Of a stretch of 64,000 nucleotides of DNA, positions 12,217 through 24,823 are shown one piece after another. The notes beneath the pieces were generated by a model. The model had not been told where the DNA came from. It made no database searches and saw only the letters and a list, made by a program, of their open reading frames with translations. Each line of letters starts with the position of its first letter. The first letter of the stretch is position 1. The position numbers were made by a program, and so were the translations under genes. Source of the DNA: Carnegiea gigantea. Its lineage: Eukaryota; Streptophyta; Magnoliopsida; Caryophyllales; Cactaceae. The stretch covers positions 1 through 64,000 of the forward strand of contig JAKOGI010003085.1 in the NCBI GenBank assembly GCA_029747015.1. The letters run 5' to 3'.

Positions 12217-15200
12217 ATGGCTACATGTCCACATTGCACAACCATTATGTGGATTGAAGAAAGGGTTAGAAACAGTAGTACCACAAACCAAAGATTCAAT
12301 TTGTGTTGTCAAAGTGGATCAGTTAGTTTGCCCTCACTTCCACCATCACCTGAATTTCTTGAATCATTATTATCAAACCAATATTTCCTTAACAATATTA
12401 GAATCTATAACTCCATATTCTCATTCACTTCCATGAGGGAAAGGATTGACAACAATGTCAAAGATGGTAAAAGCCCGTATGTTTTCTGAATGAACGCAAC
12501 AATCACCATAAAATTGGATCCTTGCTCTCACGACCTAGATTACCCCCAAAGTTTGTGCAGTTGTACATCTATGATACTAGCAATGAACTGTCAAACTGAA
12601 TGAGTGCACTTAGGGCATCTGGTCGTTTTGGCACTAGAGATGACATTGTGTAAGGCTTACAACAAATATTAGATTCAGTTAATCTGTATGCTGTTGTAAA
12701 GGATAGATGAGATTCATCCATCATACATGCCCCTACACTATTCTCTTTTGTTTCCGTATGGCATTGATGGATGGAGTCCAGACACACCAAGATTGATTAA
12801 CTGCAGCACCTCAACATCAACGGTTGCAATGAGGGATTTTTATGCGTTTCGCATCCAAGATCGAGTAGGTGAATCTGGAGTTCATAAGAATTGTAGTCGG
12901 CTGGGCCAACAATTCTACATAGATGCATGGGCTGCCATTGAGCAATATAGGCTTACATGGTATCAAAACCATCAAGGTCCCTTGCAGACAGAATTGTACA
13001 GTGGTATTCAAGATGCAATTAGCACAGGTGATGTTAATGTAGAATCAATAGGGTGGAGATATATTCTACCATCTTATTTCACAGGAGGGCCACGTCATAT
13101 GATGCAACATTATCAGGATGTAATTGTAATTGTTCATGCAATAGGGCCTCCTAATTTCTTTGTCACATTCACATGTAATTCAAATAGGCCTGAAATCACT
13201 AATGCGCTATTGCCTGGTCAATGATAAGAGGACATACCAGATCTAGTAACTCGAGTTTTCAGAATTAAGTTCTGACAATTACTTGATGATTTTAAGATGA
13301 AAAAAAATCTTTGAAACATTCATTATAGGTGAGTTTCTGATATTGTCGTACACATTATTTTTCCTCAAAATATATTCAATGCACTAATTATGCCCACTGT
13401 ATCTTTTACAGAAGTATATGTTATTGAATTCCATAAGCGTGGCTTTCACCATACTCATATTCTATTAAGATAAGCAATGAAATATAAGCCTACCTATCCA
13501 GAAGATGTTGATAGGCTAATAAGTGCTGAAATTCCTGACCAGACTACGGACCCTCTAGCATAAGGTACCGTTGCAAGATTTATGATACATGGGCCATGTG
13601 TATCATGCTTGGTTGACAGAAAACGCTCAAAATGTTACCTAAAAAGATTTCGCAATCAAATAACATTTGATGAGCATGGCTTTGGTCAATATCGAAGGTG
13701 ATGTGCTCCTCAACAAGTGCTTGTAAGTGGTCGAGAAATTGATAATTAATGGCTTGTCCCAAACAACAGAGATCTGTGCATAAAATATAATGCTCACATT
13801 AATGTCAAGCGCATAGCTGTCCGTGGCATGGTGAAATACCTATATAAGTATGTACATAAAGGTCATGATCATGTTGCTATTGTCATTGAAGGTACTACAA
13901 CACATCATGAGAGTAAGCAAACTCGGTAAGATAGAGACAGGAATGAAATCCAAGAATATTTTGATTGCCACTATGTATCTACAGTTGAGTCATGCTGGCG
14001 AATTTTTGAGTTTAGCTTACAACATTGTACAAAAACTTCAATACCACTTACTTGGAGAATAATTAGTTGTATTTAATGACAGAGAGGACTCTTCAGTATT
14101 GAAAATGAACCAGAAGCGCAGAAAACAATGTTGACGATGTGGTTTAAAGCAAATAAGGAGTACCTAGAGGCTCGACAGGCCACATATCTTAACTTCCCCA
14201 CACAATGGGTATAGAATCATTCCTCTAAAATATAGACGGTGCATCAAAAATTTTATTCAATTGGTCGACTTCTGTTTGCATATCCAAATTGTGGAGAATG
14301 ATATTATTTAAGATTGCTTCTTACAAAGGTCCGTAGGGAAACTTGCTTTGAAGATATTGGTACAATACACGCTATCTTATACCATACATTTAAGTCAGCA
14401 TGAATGCCATTGGGTTTGCTCAATGATAATGATGAATGGCATGCTACCTTGGATGAAGCATCAACCTGGGCTTCAGGTGTTCAACTGTGAAATTTTTTTA
14501 GCTCTATGTTGATGTTCTCTTAGATTGCTGACCCAGTTAAGTTGTGGGATGCAAATTCGGTCCATCTAACAGGCGATCTTCTCTATACTACAAGATGGTA
14601 AATAGGAAACCTAGAAATGCATTTATCATCTACCGAGTTGCAGAATCTTAGACTACTTAAGATAGAATGTATCTTGAAAAGAAATGGAAGATCGCTACAA
14701 CATTTCCCTCCAATGCCGCTCCCTTCTATTCAGGCTGCAGTTCGTGCAAGAAATCGACTTATTATAGATGAACTGGATTATGATGCAAATTTGAAAACAT
14801 CAAGATTTTAATGCTTAGTAAAAGGGTTGAACTCAAATCAGTATCTTATTTTCAGATCAGTACTTGATACTCATAACAAAGGTGTAGGGAGGTTGTTTTT
14901 CATATATGGTAGTGGTGACACATGGAAGACTTATATATGAAATACCATAGTCTCTAAGTTCAAATCAGAAAAGCATATTGTCTTTACTATAGCATTACCG
15001 AGAATTGCTTCTTTATTGCTACCAGGAGGCAAAACAACCTACTCAGTGTTCAAAATATCCTTACAACATGATGAGACCTCAGGTTGTTACTTTGATAAGA
15101 GGTTTGAACGTGTGGATCTCATCCGTAAAACAATGTGGATTGTCTGAGATGAAGCACCAATCATGAATTGTTTAGCATTTGAAGTAGTTAATCATCACCT

Positions 15201-16263
15201 CAAGGATATATATGATAATCAGAATGCTTTTGGAGGGAAATTGGTCCTTCTTAGGGGGGATTTTAGATATATACTTCTCGTGATTACAAATGGGAATTGT
15301 GAATCTATTACCGCGGCTACGCTCCACCGAGCAACATTTTGGAATGAACGTAGTATTATGCACTTGCGTATAAACATGAGGCTGCAACGAGTAGATGAAT
15401 CCAATGAGACTATGCCAAAAGTAGAGGAATTTGCTCGATGGGTATTACAAGTTAAGGAAGATCAAGTGCAAGAAATTTGCATGTTAGTTGATGGAGAGCC
15501 AAATCGGATTAAGATACTGGAGGAATTTCTGATGCGAAATGTCGAGGATGGTCAGCACAATTTAATCGCATCAATTTATCCTAATTTTTATAATAAATAA
15601 GAAGATTTGTCATATCTTCGTGAACGAGGGATTCTTGCACTAACAAATGATGATATTGATGAAATAAATACAATCATGTCATCTATGCTCCCTGGAGATG
15701 TTAAGAGCTATATGAGTTGTGATACCCTTTCTAACTCTAACAATTGTGGTCCTTTCGGTGACATGGGACCTTTTGAATTGTTACATTCCTTGAAGATGTC
15801 TGGGGTACCAAATCATTGTCTAGATCTTAAAGTTGGTGTGCCTATTATATTATTAAGAAATTTGAATCAGTTAATAGGATTATGCAAAGCTACTCGATTG
15901 ATTGTCAGTAAAATAGGGATAGAGTGATTGAGGCCAAAGTAATATTTGGCTCAAAAGTTGGAGAAACTATCCTAATGCCCAGTTGATTTAGCCCCATCCA
16001 ATCTTCCAGATCTACAACTTAGAAGAAGATAATTCCCTCTAAAACTAACGTTTGTAATGGCAATCAATAAAAGTCAGGGGCAAACATTGAATAGAGTTGG
16101 CGTATACCTTCCAAGGCCTACGTTTAGCCATGACTAACTTTATGTTACATTGTCATGTGTTTCATCTCCTTCTAGATTAAAAGTACTGCTTTGTAATAAG
16201 AGAGGTGTTCCAGTAGATGTTGCAAAAAATGTGATGTATATGGATATATTGAACCATTTGTAG
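12217..16263 (+). pseudogene. Helitron RepHel (rolling-circle Rep plus PIF1-like helicase), unit 1
   Basis: In Helitrons this protein nicks and replicates the element (HUH Rep) and unwinds DNA (SF1 PIF1-like helicase). Visible in order: a CPHC zinc-finger start (ATCPHCTTIMW, 12217); SFTSMRERIDN; the Helitron N domain, largely open at 12727-13224 (PLHYSLLFPYG, YILPSYFTGGPRHM); an 83-nt intron (13329-13411); a degraded HUH segment (RGFHHTHILL, about 13440); the tyrosine motif KYLYKYVHKGHD (about 13830-13868); a damaged Walker A (GSGDTWKT, 14907-14931); Walker B DEAP (15148-15159), preceded by TGA in place of a Trp codon; and the C-terminal INKSQGQTLNRVGVYLPRP (about 16058). Many stops and frameshifts occur. 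About 190 nt are missing near 12692 compared with unit 3. An AG acceptor at 12155-12156 suggests an upstream exon. Dead copy. Confidence 0.88.
13329..13411 (+). other. 83-nt intron in RepHel, unit 1
   Basis: GTGAG donor and TTTTACAG acceptor. Removing it joins the ...IIAE and VYVIEF parts that are contiguous in the Helitron Rep family. The same intron, also 83 nt, is at 31862-31944 and 59939-60021. It splits a codon after its first base. Confidence 0.75.
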
Positions 16264-16458
16264 ATTATTATATCGTACAGTTTATTTGTTTTACCTATTA
16301 TAATTTGGATGCTTGGTTAGTCCCTTTTCAATCATACAATAATGGTGTTATTTACATTAATATTCTTTCCTTCACAATTATGACGTGTTCACTGCATTAT
16401 GATCATTTTCTTTTATTTATTCATGATTATAGACATGTCAGGTTTAGTACATACTTCT
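16264..16458 (+). other. Spacer between RepHel and RPA-like gene, unit 1
   Basis: AT-rich, no gene. The stretch before 16459 ends ...ACATGTCAGGTTTAG, which could be a splice acceptor for the first coding exon of the RPA-like gene. The open frame at 16305-16490 has no family features. Confidence 0.5.
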
Positions 16459-17432
16459 ATGCCTATATGCGCCATCAACCCTTGCAATAGATCTATGACA
16501 TTAATTGTTCGACTGATGCAATCAATGATTGTTCAAGTGTATGAGCAACACACACTATAAAAAGTTTTATTCATGGACTATTAGGTATTGGACTATTGTG
16601 CTGGAAAAAAATGCCCTAACATATACATGTATGTTGCTTACCAATGCACCTGATTGTTTCATAGGGTGCTGAGATCTTTGACAACATTAAAGGCAGTGCT
16701 GATATTACTTGATGGAGATCTATACTCAACACTAACAAAGTTTACCACATCCTCGGGCTCTCACTTGATGCTACGTCAGATGGCGAAAGGAATGTGGTCA
16801 CCAACAGTTTCAAATAGGTTTTTATGCCGCGACATCTATGAACCTATGATAATGTTGTAGGTACGTATATATTACACAGCAAAGTTTGCTACCTAAATTT
16901 CTGCATATATTTCTTCTCAAGTATATATAATGTTTTCATTTGCTTTTGTTGCATAGATGTCATCGGCATAGTAGTTGCTATATCCCTTTTAGAAAGGACA
17001 AGAGATAGGGGCACTGCAAGGCGGGAATTATTACTTTGTGATATGCAGCATGTATTTTCATTAGTTAACAATTTTTCGGATTTCTTAACCCATTTCAATC
17101 ATATAAAGGTTAGTAATATAATACATATGTGTAGGATGCACCCGGGGAGATTTTGCGAAAGTTGAGGGCACCTATCTTCAGTAACATTTGACTACCGAAA
17201 GCATACTTCTTGCTCTAGAGTGCACATTAGAGATTATCGAGGTATCTTTACGTCCAATTGATATACTTTCATTTATAAAATTTTCTAATTTTCATCATTA
17301 TGATGGTATATTTAAATAATATGTTTTCTCCCCTACAATATACATTTAGGAATATCTGTTTCTACTTTACTCGTTAGTAAATTGCTGATTAACCCTAATA
17401 TTGAAGCAGCAGAAGACTTTGAAGGATGGTAC
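16459..17432 (+). pseudogene. Helitron RPA-like ssDNA-binding protein, 5' part, unit 1
   Basis: Plant Helitrons often encode an RPA70-like protein thought to bind the displaced single strand. The start ATG at 16459 (MPICAIN) leads to an OB-fold-like segment (MTLIVRLMQSM, QVYEQ). Next come KVYHILGLSLDATSDGERNVVTNSFK (split by changes) and then, across probable introns, DVIG and ISPLERTRDRGTARRE (about 16955-17030). The last segment resembles the DVIG...RRDIVL part of RPA DNA-binding domains. Near the end, INPNIEAAEDFEGW- (about 17390-17430) is cut by element A. The gene continues at 26229. Stops and frameshifts show it is dead. Confidence 0.75.
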
Positions 17433-20400
17433 TATTTGGTACTAAATTACCGTATTTTACATGCCTCTACCGCGTAATTTTAGCTGGTAATAATATAATC
17501 TTTAGGATTTTCACTTGTTTTCTTTATTTTTGTAGGTAATAAGTTCAATTAAGTAAATACCACAAAAAGGAGCAATGATGAAACAAGAAACGTCAAAAGA
17601 TCACAAAGCAAGAGAGGATTGGAGTCGTGGCCACCACCCCTAACTGTCACCACCCTGTAGGTGGCCGGGCAGGGGGTGGTGATGGCCGGTTGCCTTGGTG
17701 CTGACCGGCTGTCTCGGTAGCGACGGCTACTGGTCGCTAGTGCGACGACCATCGCCACTTGATGCATTGTTTGCCAATTTTTCCCCCGGCTTGATTTCTT
17801 TTTTGAGGGCCTTCTTCGAGACTTTTGGGCGCTTTTTTTGAGACTTTTAGGCTAGTAGTTTTAGATTAGGTTTAGGCAATAAAAAACTGCAAGAAGGGGA
17901 ATTAGATGATGGAGACTAGGATTTGTTTGGGTGAATTTTTGATTTAAGTTTGTAGTTTTGATCTTCATTCAATTAATCCTAAGTTTTATCTTCGCTTTCT
18001 CTCTCTATTTCATATTTTGTTCGTCTTTAGATTTTATTCGTTTAGTTCTTGTGATTGATTTTGTTTGGTTTAATGTTTAGTTTTATTGTTAAACCATGTT
18101 TAATTAGCTTGTTAGATTAGATTAGTTTCATTCTTCCTCCCTCTCTAGTTTATGTTTGTTTTCATGTTTGCTAGCTTAGTTGTGGTCTAATTTCATGGCT
18201 TTCTTGTGATGATTTGTAGGTAGTTTTTGTTGGCTTTGATTGTAATTAGCCTCTTGATGGCTAATTCGTCTTGGATTAGGCCTAACCACACCTCATTTAT
18301 GCTTTCAACTTAGAGTTTTCTCTCGTGCCCACCGAGTGTTCAATGAATGCTTGAGCGAGTTTTCATCCATATTGTAATAGCCTGATCCTAAATCATGTTC
18401 ATTTATTTAATTAAGCTGTGTTATTAATTTTTCGCATTTAATTATCCCATTTCATCATCCTCGTTGGGAGAATTCAATTTTGGGCCCCACTTTGTAATTC
18501 GAGTTTCATTTATCGAAAAATTTCGAAAAAATTGATAATAGGCCTCGATAATTATGATTTAAAAGATTACATTATTTTTCATGACATCGCATTTAATTTC
18601 GAGCTTCGGAAAAAAAAAATTAAATTGATCGCACCCGGTTTGATATATTTTTTTTTTCCCGAACCTGAGCTTATTTAAGCCCAATTTCAGCCCAACAGGT
18701 TCCTAACCCATTTGCGTATCTAATTACCATCATTAAGCCTTAATTATTATTAGCAAAAGCTGATTTTTTTTGTGCTTAATTCTCAGCCAAGTATATTGGA
18801 GTGGTTTTCATCCAAGTAAACACCATATCACAAAATATCAAGCTTTGCTTCTTCTTCTCCCTCCTCCTCCTACCCCATACCGTCCCTACCATCATTGTTC
18901 TGGTGGCTGCCACCACCTCTAGCCACCAGTCGGCCACCCCATCAACCACCATCCACCACCCAAACACCTCCCACATCAAGCAACACCTCCATCTCTTCTT
19001 TTTGATCACTAAGCAAGGTAAAAGTCTAGCATAATCAAATTTCATTTTGGATTTTTATGTTGGATTTGATTGTGGATCATTTATCTTGATATAAATAAGA
19101 GTTATTTTGATGTTTTAATGGTTGGATTATGCTTGAAAGTAAGTGATGTTTGAAGTTGTTCATAATCATGCAAGTTTAGGTGGTGATGATGGATTGTGAT
19201 TGTTTTAAGTGAGATTTTGTGATCTTTGGTATTGGTAATGAATATCAAGATATTTATGCTGATTTATATAAGTTAGAGAGTGATTTTAATGGGTGGTTAT
19301 GTCAAGAAAAGCTTGCAAATAAGTGCTATTATGCTATAAACAAAGCCAAAATAGGGGTGACTTTGGGAATAAACTGGTATTTCGTGGGACATGGGAAAAT
19401 TATGGTTTTTGGTGTGAAGCTACCTCAATGAGTTAGATTTCAATGGGCTCTAGAATTACTTAATTCTGATTGTGTAGACAAAGTTATGGCCACTTTACTG
19501 AAGACTGTGCAGAATACATCGAAATTGGGAGCAGTTTTGAACAGAGGACTTTACGAAAAAACTGGTATTGATTGGCTCATTGAAAATTTGTGATTTTTGG
19601 TGTGTGGATAGATCAATGAGTTAGATTTCAATGCGTTTTGAATCGCCTCACTCTGGGTTCTGTGGAAAACGTTATGGTCGTTTTGCTACGACTGCGCATA
19701 TTGAACTGAAATTATGTACGTCTATGTTCTACCCTAATTTTAGGGACCTTACTATGTGAATCATACTTTGTGTCCTAAATAAACATTTTAGTGGACATTA
19801 TAAGCTTTTCATATTGGGGTTTTACATCTTATTTGGAGGTCGGGAGTGAAAGATATGGATTTTTCTAATGCAGACCATCAAACGGTAACATGAGTGAATA
19901 CAGAAATCGTGACATTTGGAAATATTTTTAGAAGTTTCTATATAATTATGGATATTGCAAGAACATTACAAAGTGCAATGAGTTCAACAAGTTTGATTAT
20001 GTATAGAAGCTTACTTGGGTTTGAAAACCGAGTTAAATGAGCATGAAAATGAAATTTGGGAAGTGAGAAGAGTAATGACTCAAAATCAGTGTCCATCAAA
20101 CCATGCTGGTGTTATTTGAGCTTTTATGAACCTCATAACACCTCTCCTAACATTAAGCCTTCTATTATCCATTTCAGAAGCATCACACTTTCTATTATCC
20201 ATTTCAGAAATATCAGAAATTCATATTTTATTTATATCAATTTAAATCTTTTCATTATCACCTCAATCATTTCCATTTGGTCTATTTTGCTTCAATTTAT
20301 TGTATTTTAAGTTCAATAACCCTAACTAATTCAGTTCATTTTGGTTTAACTTGTCTTATATTGCATTATTGGAATTATAGAAGTCTTTTTAAATAAATCA

Positions 20401-21851
20401 ATTTCCATTAAAGTTACAAATTATGTTAGTGAACATGGTTTACTAACTGTATTTACCTATAATTATATTTCTTTAGCAGAATCGGGGCCTAGTCTATCAT
20501 TTTCCTTTGTACCTACGTATTATCAAGTGAAACATCATTTGAAAGACTTCATGTACGTCTATTGCCTGTATCTTTAGAAATCAGAGTATATTTATCAACG
20601 TTATCATGTTTTGGTAAGTACATCAATGAATTTGTTTACACAGTGATTTATCAGTTAATTAGTGACCCGTCAGTTATCATCTATATGGCATTCGCCCTTT
20701 AGTTACCCGCGCGGCTTCAGGCCAGGTCCCCGATCGGCTTGGCAGGTGTACACCTATCCATAGATCGTAACAGTATCAAGGGGTTCACTATCAGATAATA
20801 ATTAGCAATGCAACTTTATATTCAACTCATTCCCAGTTTTGACCTTAAATGAATTGCAAAGCGGGCCCAATCAGTGCTTCAATGATCATTTAACAATTCA
20901 GGAATGCATGTACTGAGCTTCGGCTCACAGTTCGAAATGTTTTTCATGTTTTTTTTTAGGCAAATGCTCAGAGAATTGCCCTCATGCTAGCAAAGCAGTG
21001 GAAGAGAATAAGTTGAGCAAGAAAATCTGTATAAATAAGCGGTGATACAGTATATGCATACTTTAAAGCTGTATTTTGAATTCTTCGGTGCATGAGGATG
21101 TAGATTACATGGTGAATTATCTTACTATGGTTTATCAACCTTACATTGGTTAACACTTGATTATGAATGGATGATCATGTGTGAATGTATATGGTTGAGG
21201 TTATGCTTAACTATGTTATTCCAAGATACATACTTCAAGCCTTGTCCTTTCGGACGGCGGTAACGCCCCTATCATTCGATTTATCATATTACAATTGAGT
21301 GATTTATTAAGGAGAATATAAACAGTGAAACATGTTTAACTTGGGGCGTTACACATATTTTTGGCGATTGACTTATGTCAAGAGGTGAGGTCAATTAGCT
21401 TGTGAGGCGGAGAGAATAGCTGTAATTTAGATATGAAAATAGTTTCAATCATAACTAGGTTCGAGGGTTGCTAATCTCGTGGTCTAATTAAGCTAGCCCT
21501 ATGAAAATAGGTGGTTAAATTAGTTAGACTGGCTCATGATTCTTGAGAGAGAGCTTAAGTGGTCTTTGATGGTGTAAACAACCATCTATTGTTTTTAGTA
21601 GAAGTTCGGTAGGTTAGGACTCACCTCGATTACCTGGTTCATGAGTTGGCCCAATCATAACTTCAAACCTCTTTTCATATGTTAATTAGCTAGTTTACCT
21701 TGTCTTTCCTCCCTTTTCACTTAGCGTGGCTTGATCCACTTAAGCTAATTCCGGTACTGGAAACCCAACTCCCAGTGGATGACACCTCGAGTACTTAACG
21801 ATAAGCCTTGCACTTGGGGTTATAAATTTAAAGCTTAAATCCCACCGAACA
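17433..21851 (+). repeat. Element A 5' LTR (split by a solo LTR)
   Basis: The LTR sequence is 17433-18372 plus 21359-21851, about 1.43 kb, matching 24824-26228. It ends ...CCACCGAACA just before the primer-binding site. A GC-rich stem-loop candidate lies at 17629-17687. Flanks of the inserted solo LTR rejoin as CATCCATAT/TTTTGGCGATT, matching CATCTATATTTTTTGGCAATT (abbreviated) in the 3' LTR near 25730. Confidence 0.88.
18373..21353 (+). mobile_element. Second solo LTR, Tekay/Del-like, nested in element A
   Basis: Starts TGTAATAGCCTGATCC and ends GGGGCGTTACA, 2981 bp, flanked by the perfect 5-bp duplication CATAT (18368-18372 and 21354-21358). Same family as 6066-9650 and the LTRs of element D, but more diverged and shorter. 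No internal region. The opposed frames at 18776-19045 and 18801-19034 are on low-complexity LTR sequence and are not genes. Confidence 0.93.
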
Positions 21852-21853
21852 AG

Positions 21854-21875
21854 TTTTCGACGTTGTTGCTGGGGA
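21854..21875 (+). other. Primer-binding site of element A
   Basis: TTTTCGACGTTGTTGCTGGGGA directly after the 5' LTR is a decayed form of the TTTTTGGCGCCGTTGCCGGGGA-type site of Athila/Tat elements (given abbreviated: TGGCGCC...CCGGGGA). Confidence 0.7.
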
Positions 21876-22288
21876 GTTGGCATTTTTCAATATCGGGTTT
21901 GCCTAAGCATTCGAGGCTAGGTTTTTAAAAAATCCAAAAAAATTTAAAAAATAAAAAATTTGAAAAAAAAAATCAAAATGGTTATTTTTCATTTACCTCA
22001 ATTTAAGCGTGAACCTTTTTAGTAATACTTGTCTAGATTGAATGATTAGTATACTTAATGTGTGCATTTCATATAGGAAAAATGAGAAATATGCAATGTT
22101 GTGCTTGAGGGGATAACACATGATACTTGAGCACCCTTGAGTCCATGTGTTATGGTGGTATGTGCTCTTTAGATGTTGATGATATGTGAGACTTGTTTGA
22201 GTCTTTGGATTGGTATCAATAGAACCACGAGAATACTAGTCAGTCATTTGTGTGCCCTTTCCCCATTCCCTATGGTTTCCACGCTTAA

Positions 22289-23167
22289 TCTCCATATGTA
22301 GATCAATTTCGGGATTTATTTCACCATCATTCCTCTTATTCTCCTATTGTGTGCTCTTATTGTCAATTTTTTGACCATGATGCAAATTCTTGTCCCTATT
22401 ATGATATTTCTGATGAATGCTATGCTAGACTTGATGATGTAATGGAGACAATGAATGAGCAACATGAGTTTTTTATTAGTGAGATGAGGGAGTGTGGCCT
22501 ATTGTATGAGATAGAACCTAGTCCATCTTCTCCTAGACTTGTGGTTAATCTCTATGATGATTATGAGTCTTCTCTTCTCCTAGAGCCTAATTTTATGGTT
22601 GATACATAATTGGCTGGCCTAGAGGAAGTGGTTGATCCTCCCTTGACTTCTTTGCCATTCGTCACTCAATCCTTATCTAGCACACCTACAGGCACTATTG
22701 AGGGTGTCTTGAGCTTACTTTCTTCTACCATCCCTTTAGCTCAGTGTATGGGGATAGAGATAGGTGAGTCTTCTATGGGTGATGCTAGTTTTATGAAGGA
22801 TGATTTGGTTGATTGGTTGGAAGAACTTACTTTGATTGATCCATTTCTTGAGGAGACTCCTTTTGAGGAGTTGTGTGGTGATGGTATGATTGTTGGCGTT
22901 GCTCCTAGCATTGAGCATATAGAGCCCATTTGCAACAAGTCGCTTGACTTAACCCCCATTTCATCCCCCTTACTTCCTACCACCCTCTCTGATTTGCATG
23001 CTCTTCATGAGTCCCTAGGTGACCTTAGAGGGTACAATCCCTCATTTGACCCTTATTGTACATATGTAGAGGACATGCCTAGGAAAATTCTGTAGACCAC
23101 TTTCTTTGATTATTCTTTCAATTTTTCTATGACATTTGATGAGTGTAAGAGGGAACTTTCTTTCCTA
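22289..23167 (+). pseudogene. Gag-like protein with CCHC zinc knuckle (element A)
   Basis: One reading frame runs from about 22289 to 23167, broken by TAA at 22607 and TAG at 23093. An upstream TAA at 22286-22288 suggests the frame began earlier. CSYCQFFDHDANSC (from 22352) fits a retroviral-type zinc knuckle, C-x2-C-x4-H-x4-C, normally the nucleic-acid-binding part of Gag. After it come acidic, Pro/Ser-rich segments (DDYESSLLLEPNF, PLTSLPFVTQ, EELTLIDPFLEE, YNPSFDPYC) with no known domain. This is the only protein-like sequence in element A. Confidence 0.65.
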
Positions 23168-24810
23168 TGATCTTATTGGTGTTCTCTTATTCACATCATT
23201 TTGAGATGCATGCAAAGGCATATAATAAGCTCTTGTGAGCTTTGACCGCATCCAAGTGAAAGACTTATGTCTTGAGAGATGAGGTGAAGTGATTGATGCT
23301 CCTTAAGCCTCCATAGCACCATCTTAAAGAGGTGTAGTTTGGGTACAATCAGCACCCACCCTGTTATAATCGTTCTAACTCTTCTCCCTTCTTTTTATTT
23401 TCTTTCTATCTTTTTATTATTTAGTTGTAGATATTAGGTTGTGTTTTCGTTGGTGGTCAATATTGACGTGAAACTTGGGATATTATGAAGCCAATTGATG
23501 GTTATGATTACCTTTGGGTGCTTTTTGTACATATTTGTGTTTTGTCATTGGTGGTGATGATGGATTTGTGCATATTCATTGTTGGTGGTGTTGATTTTGT
23601 ATATATATGCAGTCTTATTGTTGATTAGGTGAGGTTGTGTTTTTGGGTGAGCGTGTTGGCTTGTGTATATGAGTGTTTTGTTTGGTTTTGTGTTTTGTGT
23701 GTTTTGTGGTTGGTGATGATTCCTCAACGCCTAATGAGAACATTGTGAGATTTAGGTGTGGGGTTGGGGAAGTCATATAATCCTTTTGTGTATATTTTTG
23801 CGAAAATTTTCAATTTTTGTATAGTTTTTATTCTTGACTTTGGGAGACTTTTGTGCCTTTGTGATTGGTTTTGACCTTCAATAGCTTAGTTGCTAGCTTG
23901 TATATGGGTCAAATATGCATGATGGAGCACTTGTCTACAATGTGATCTCCGATCTCTCATAATAACCCTATTTCACATGTGCAATTTTCTGCCTACATTG
24001 TACACTTAACCATTGACTTTTGGTGTTAGTTGTTGAAACTTGGGTTTGTAGACATTTCACTTGGTTAGCTGACTTCCAATGTTGGCTTCGTTATGAGAAA
24101 AAGAAACAAAATGAGAAAAGCATGACGCAAAAATGAGCTTAACTCCAATACCTCTATTTGGGCTTAAACAAGCGCTTTGCACATCCAAATAAAACTCTTA
24201 AATAGGGAAGAAGTCCAAGTATCAGCTAAGTTGTTCCTCTGTGAGTTCAAGGCCCAATAAGCCAAGAAATATCCACCCGGGCGAAGGAGCATAAGGAGAA
24301 AAACGGAAAAAAAAGAAGAAGGGAAAAAAAGAGCAAAAATAATGGGAGTCATAAGCCCAGTAGAGATAACCTTTTGCCTGGTTTTAGCCTAACATTAAGA
24401 GTCAATACACTTTGCATGAAGCACCAGGTATGCAAATCGTGTCTTTATATTGCGCGGGGTGAAAAATGGGAGTCAGGATGCAGCTATAGCCTATATATGT
24501 TTTGAATATATATTTTGCTTGTACATGGCTTAGCAGCCAGGTTGTTCGGGGTGATAGAATCGATCCAGATGTGTACATATTTTCCCCATTGCCTTGTATA
24601 TATGCTTTGCTTTTGAAAAAATCTAAAAATATTTCAAAGATTTTGTAGGTGTATCTTCTGCAAACCCTCACGAGACCTTACTCGTCCACTTGGGGGAACC
24701 AGGGGTTGAAAGGGCTTGTTGGATACGCTAAATGCAACCGTGATTTTTACGAAAGTGAGTTAGTTTCCTAGGTTACTTTTTCTTTTGTTTTGCTCGATGA
24801 CGAACAAAAG
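23168..24810 (+). other. Element A 3' internal region, no gene
   Basis: No pol remnants. Contains T/G-rich low-complexity DNA (23400-23740) and a purine-rich AAAAGAAGAAGGG stretch near 24305-24335. The end, CAAACCCTCACGAGACC ... ACGAAAGTGAGTTAG (24661-24760), matches the same place in element B (34446-34530), so A and B are relatives. Confidence 0.7.
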
Positions 24811-24823
24811 ATGGGCGTGGGGG
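24811..24823 (+). other. Polypurine tract of element A
   Basis: ATGGGCGTGGGGG lies immediately before the 3' LTR and is the second-strand priming site. Element B has ATGTGTGGGGGG in the same position (34594-34605). Confidence 0.7.

Noticed and set aside
12254..12436. Second frame overlapping the RepHel zinc-finger start
   Set aside because: Shadow frame. The CPHC...IMW frame at 12217 is the one shared with units 2 and 3.
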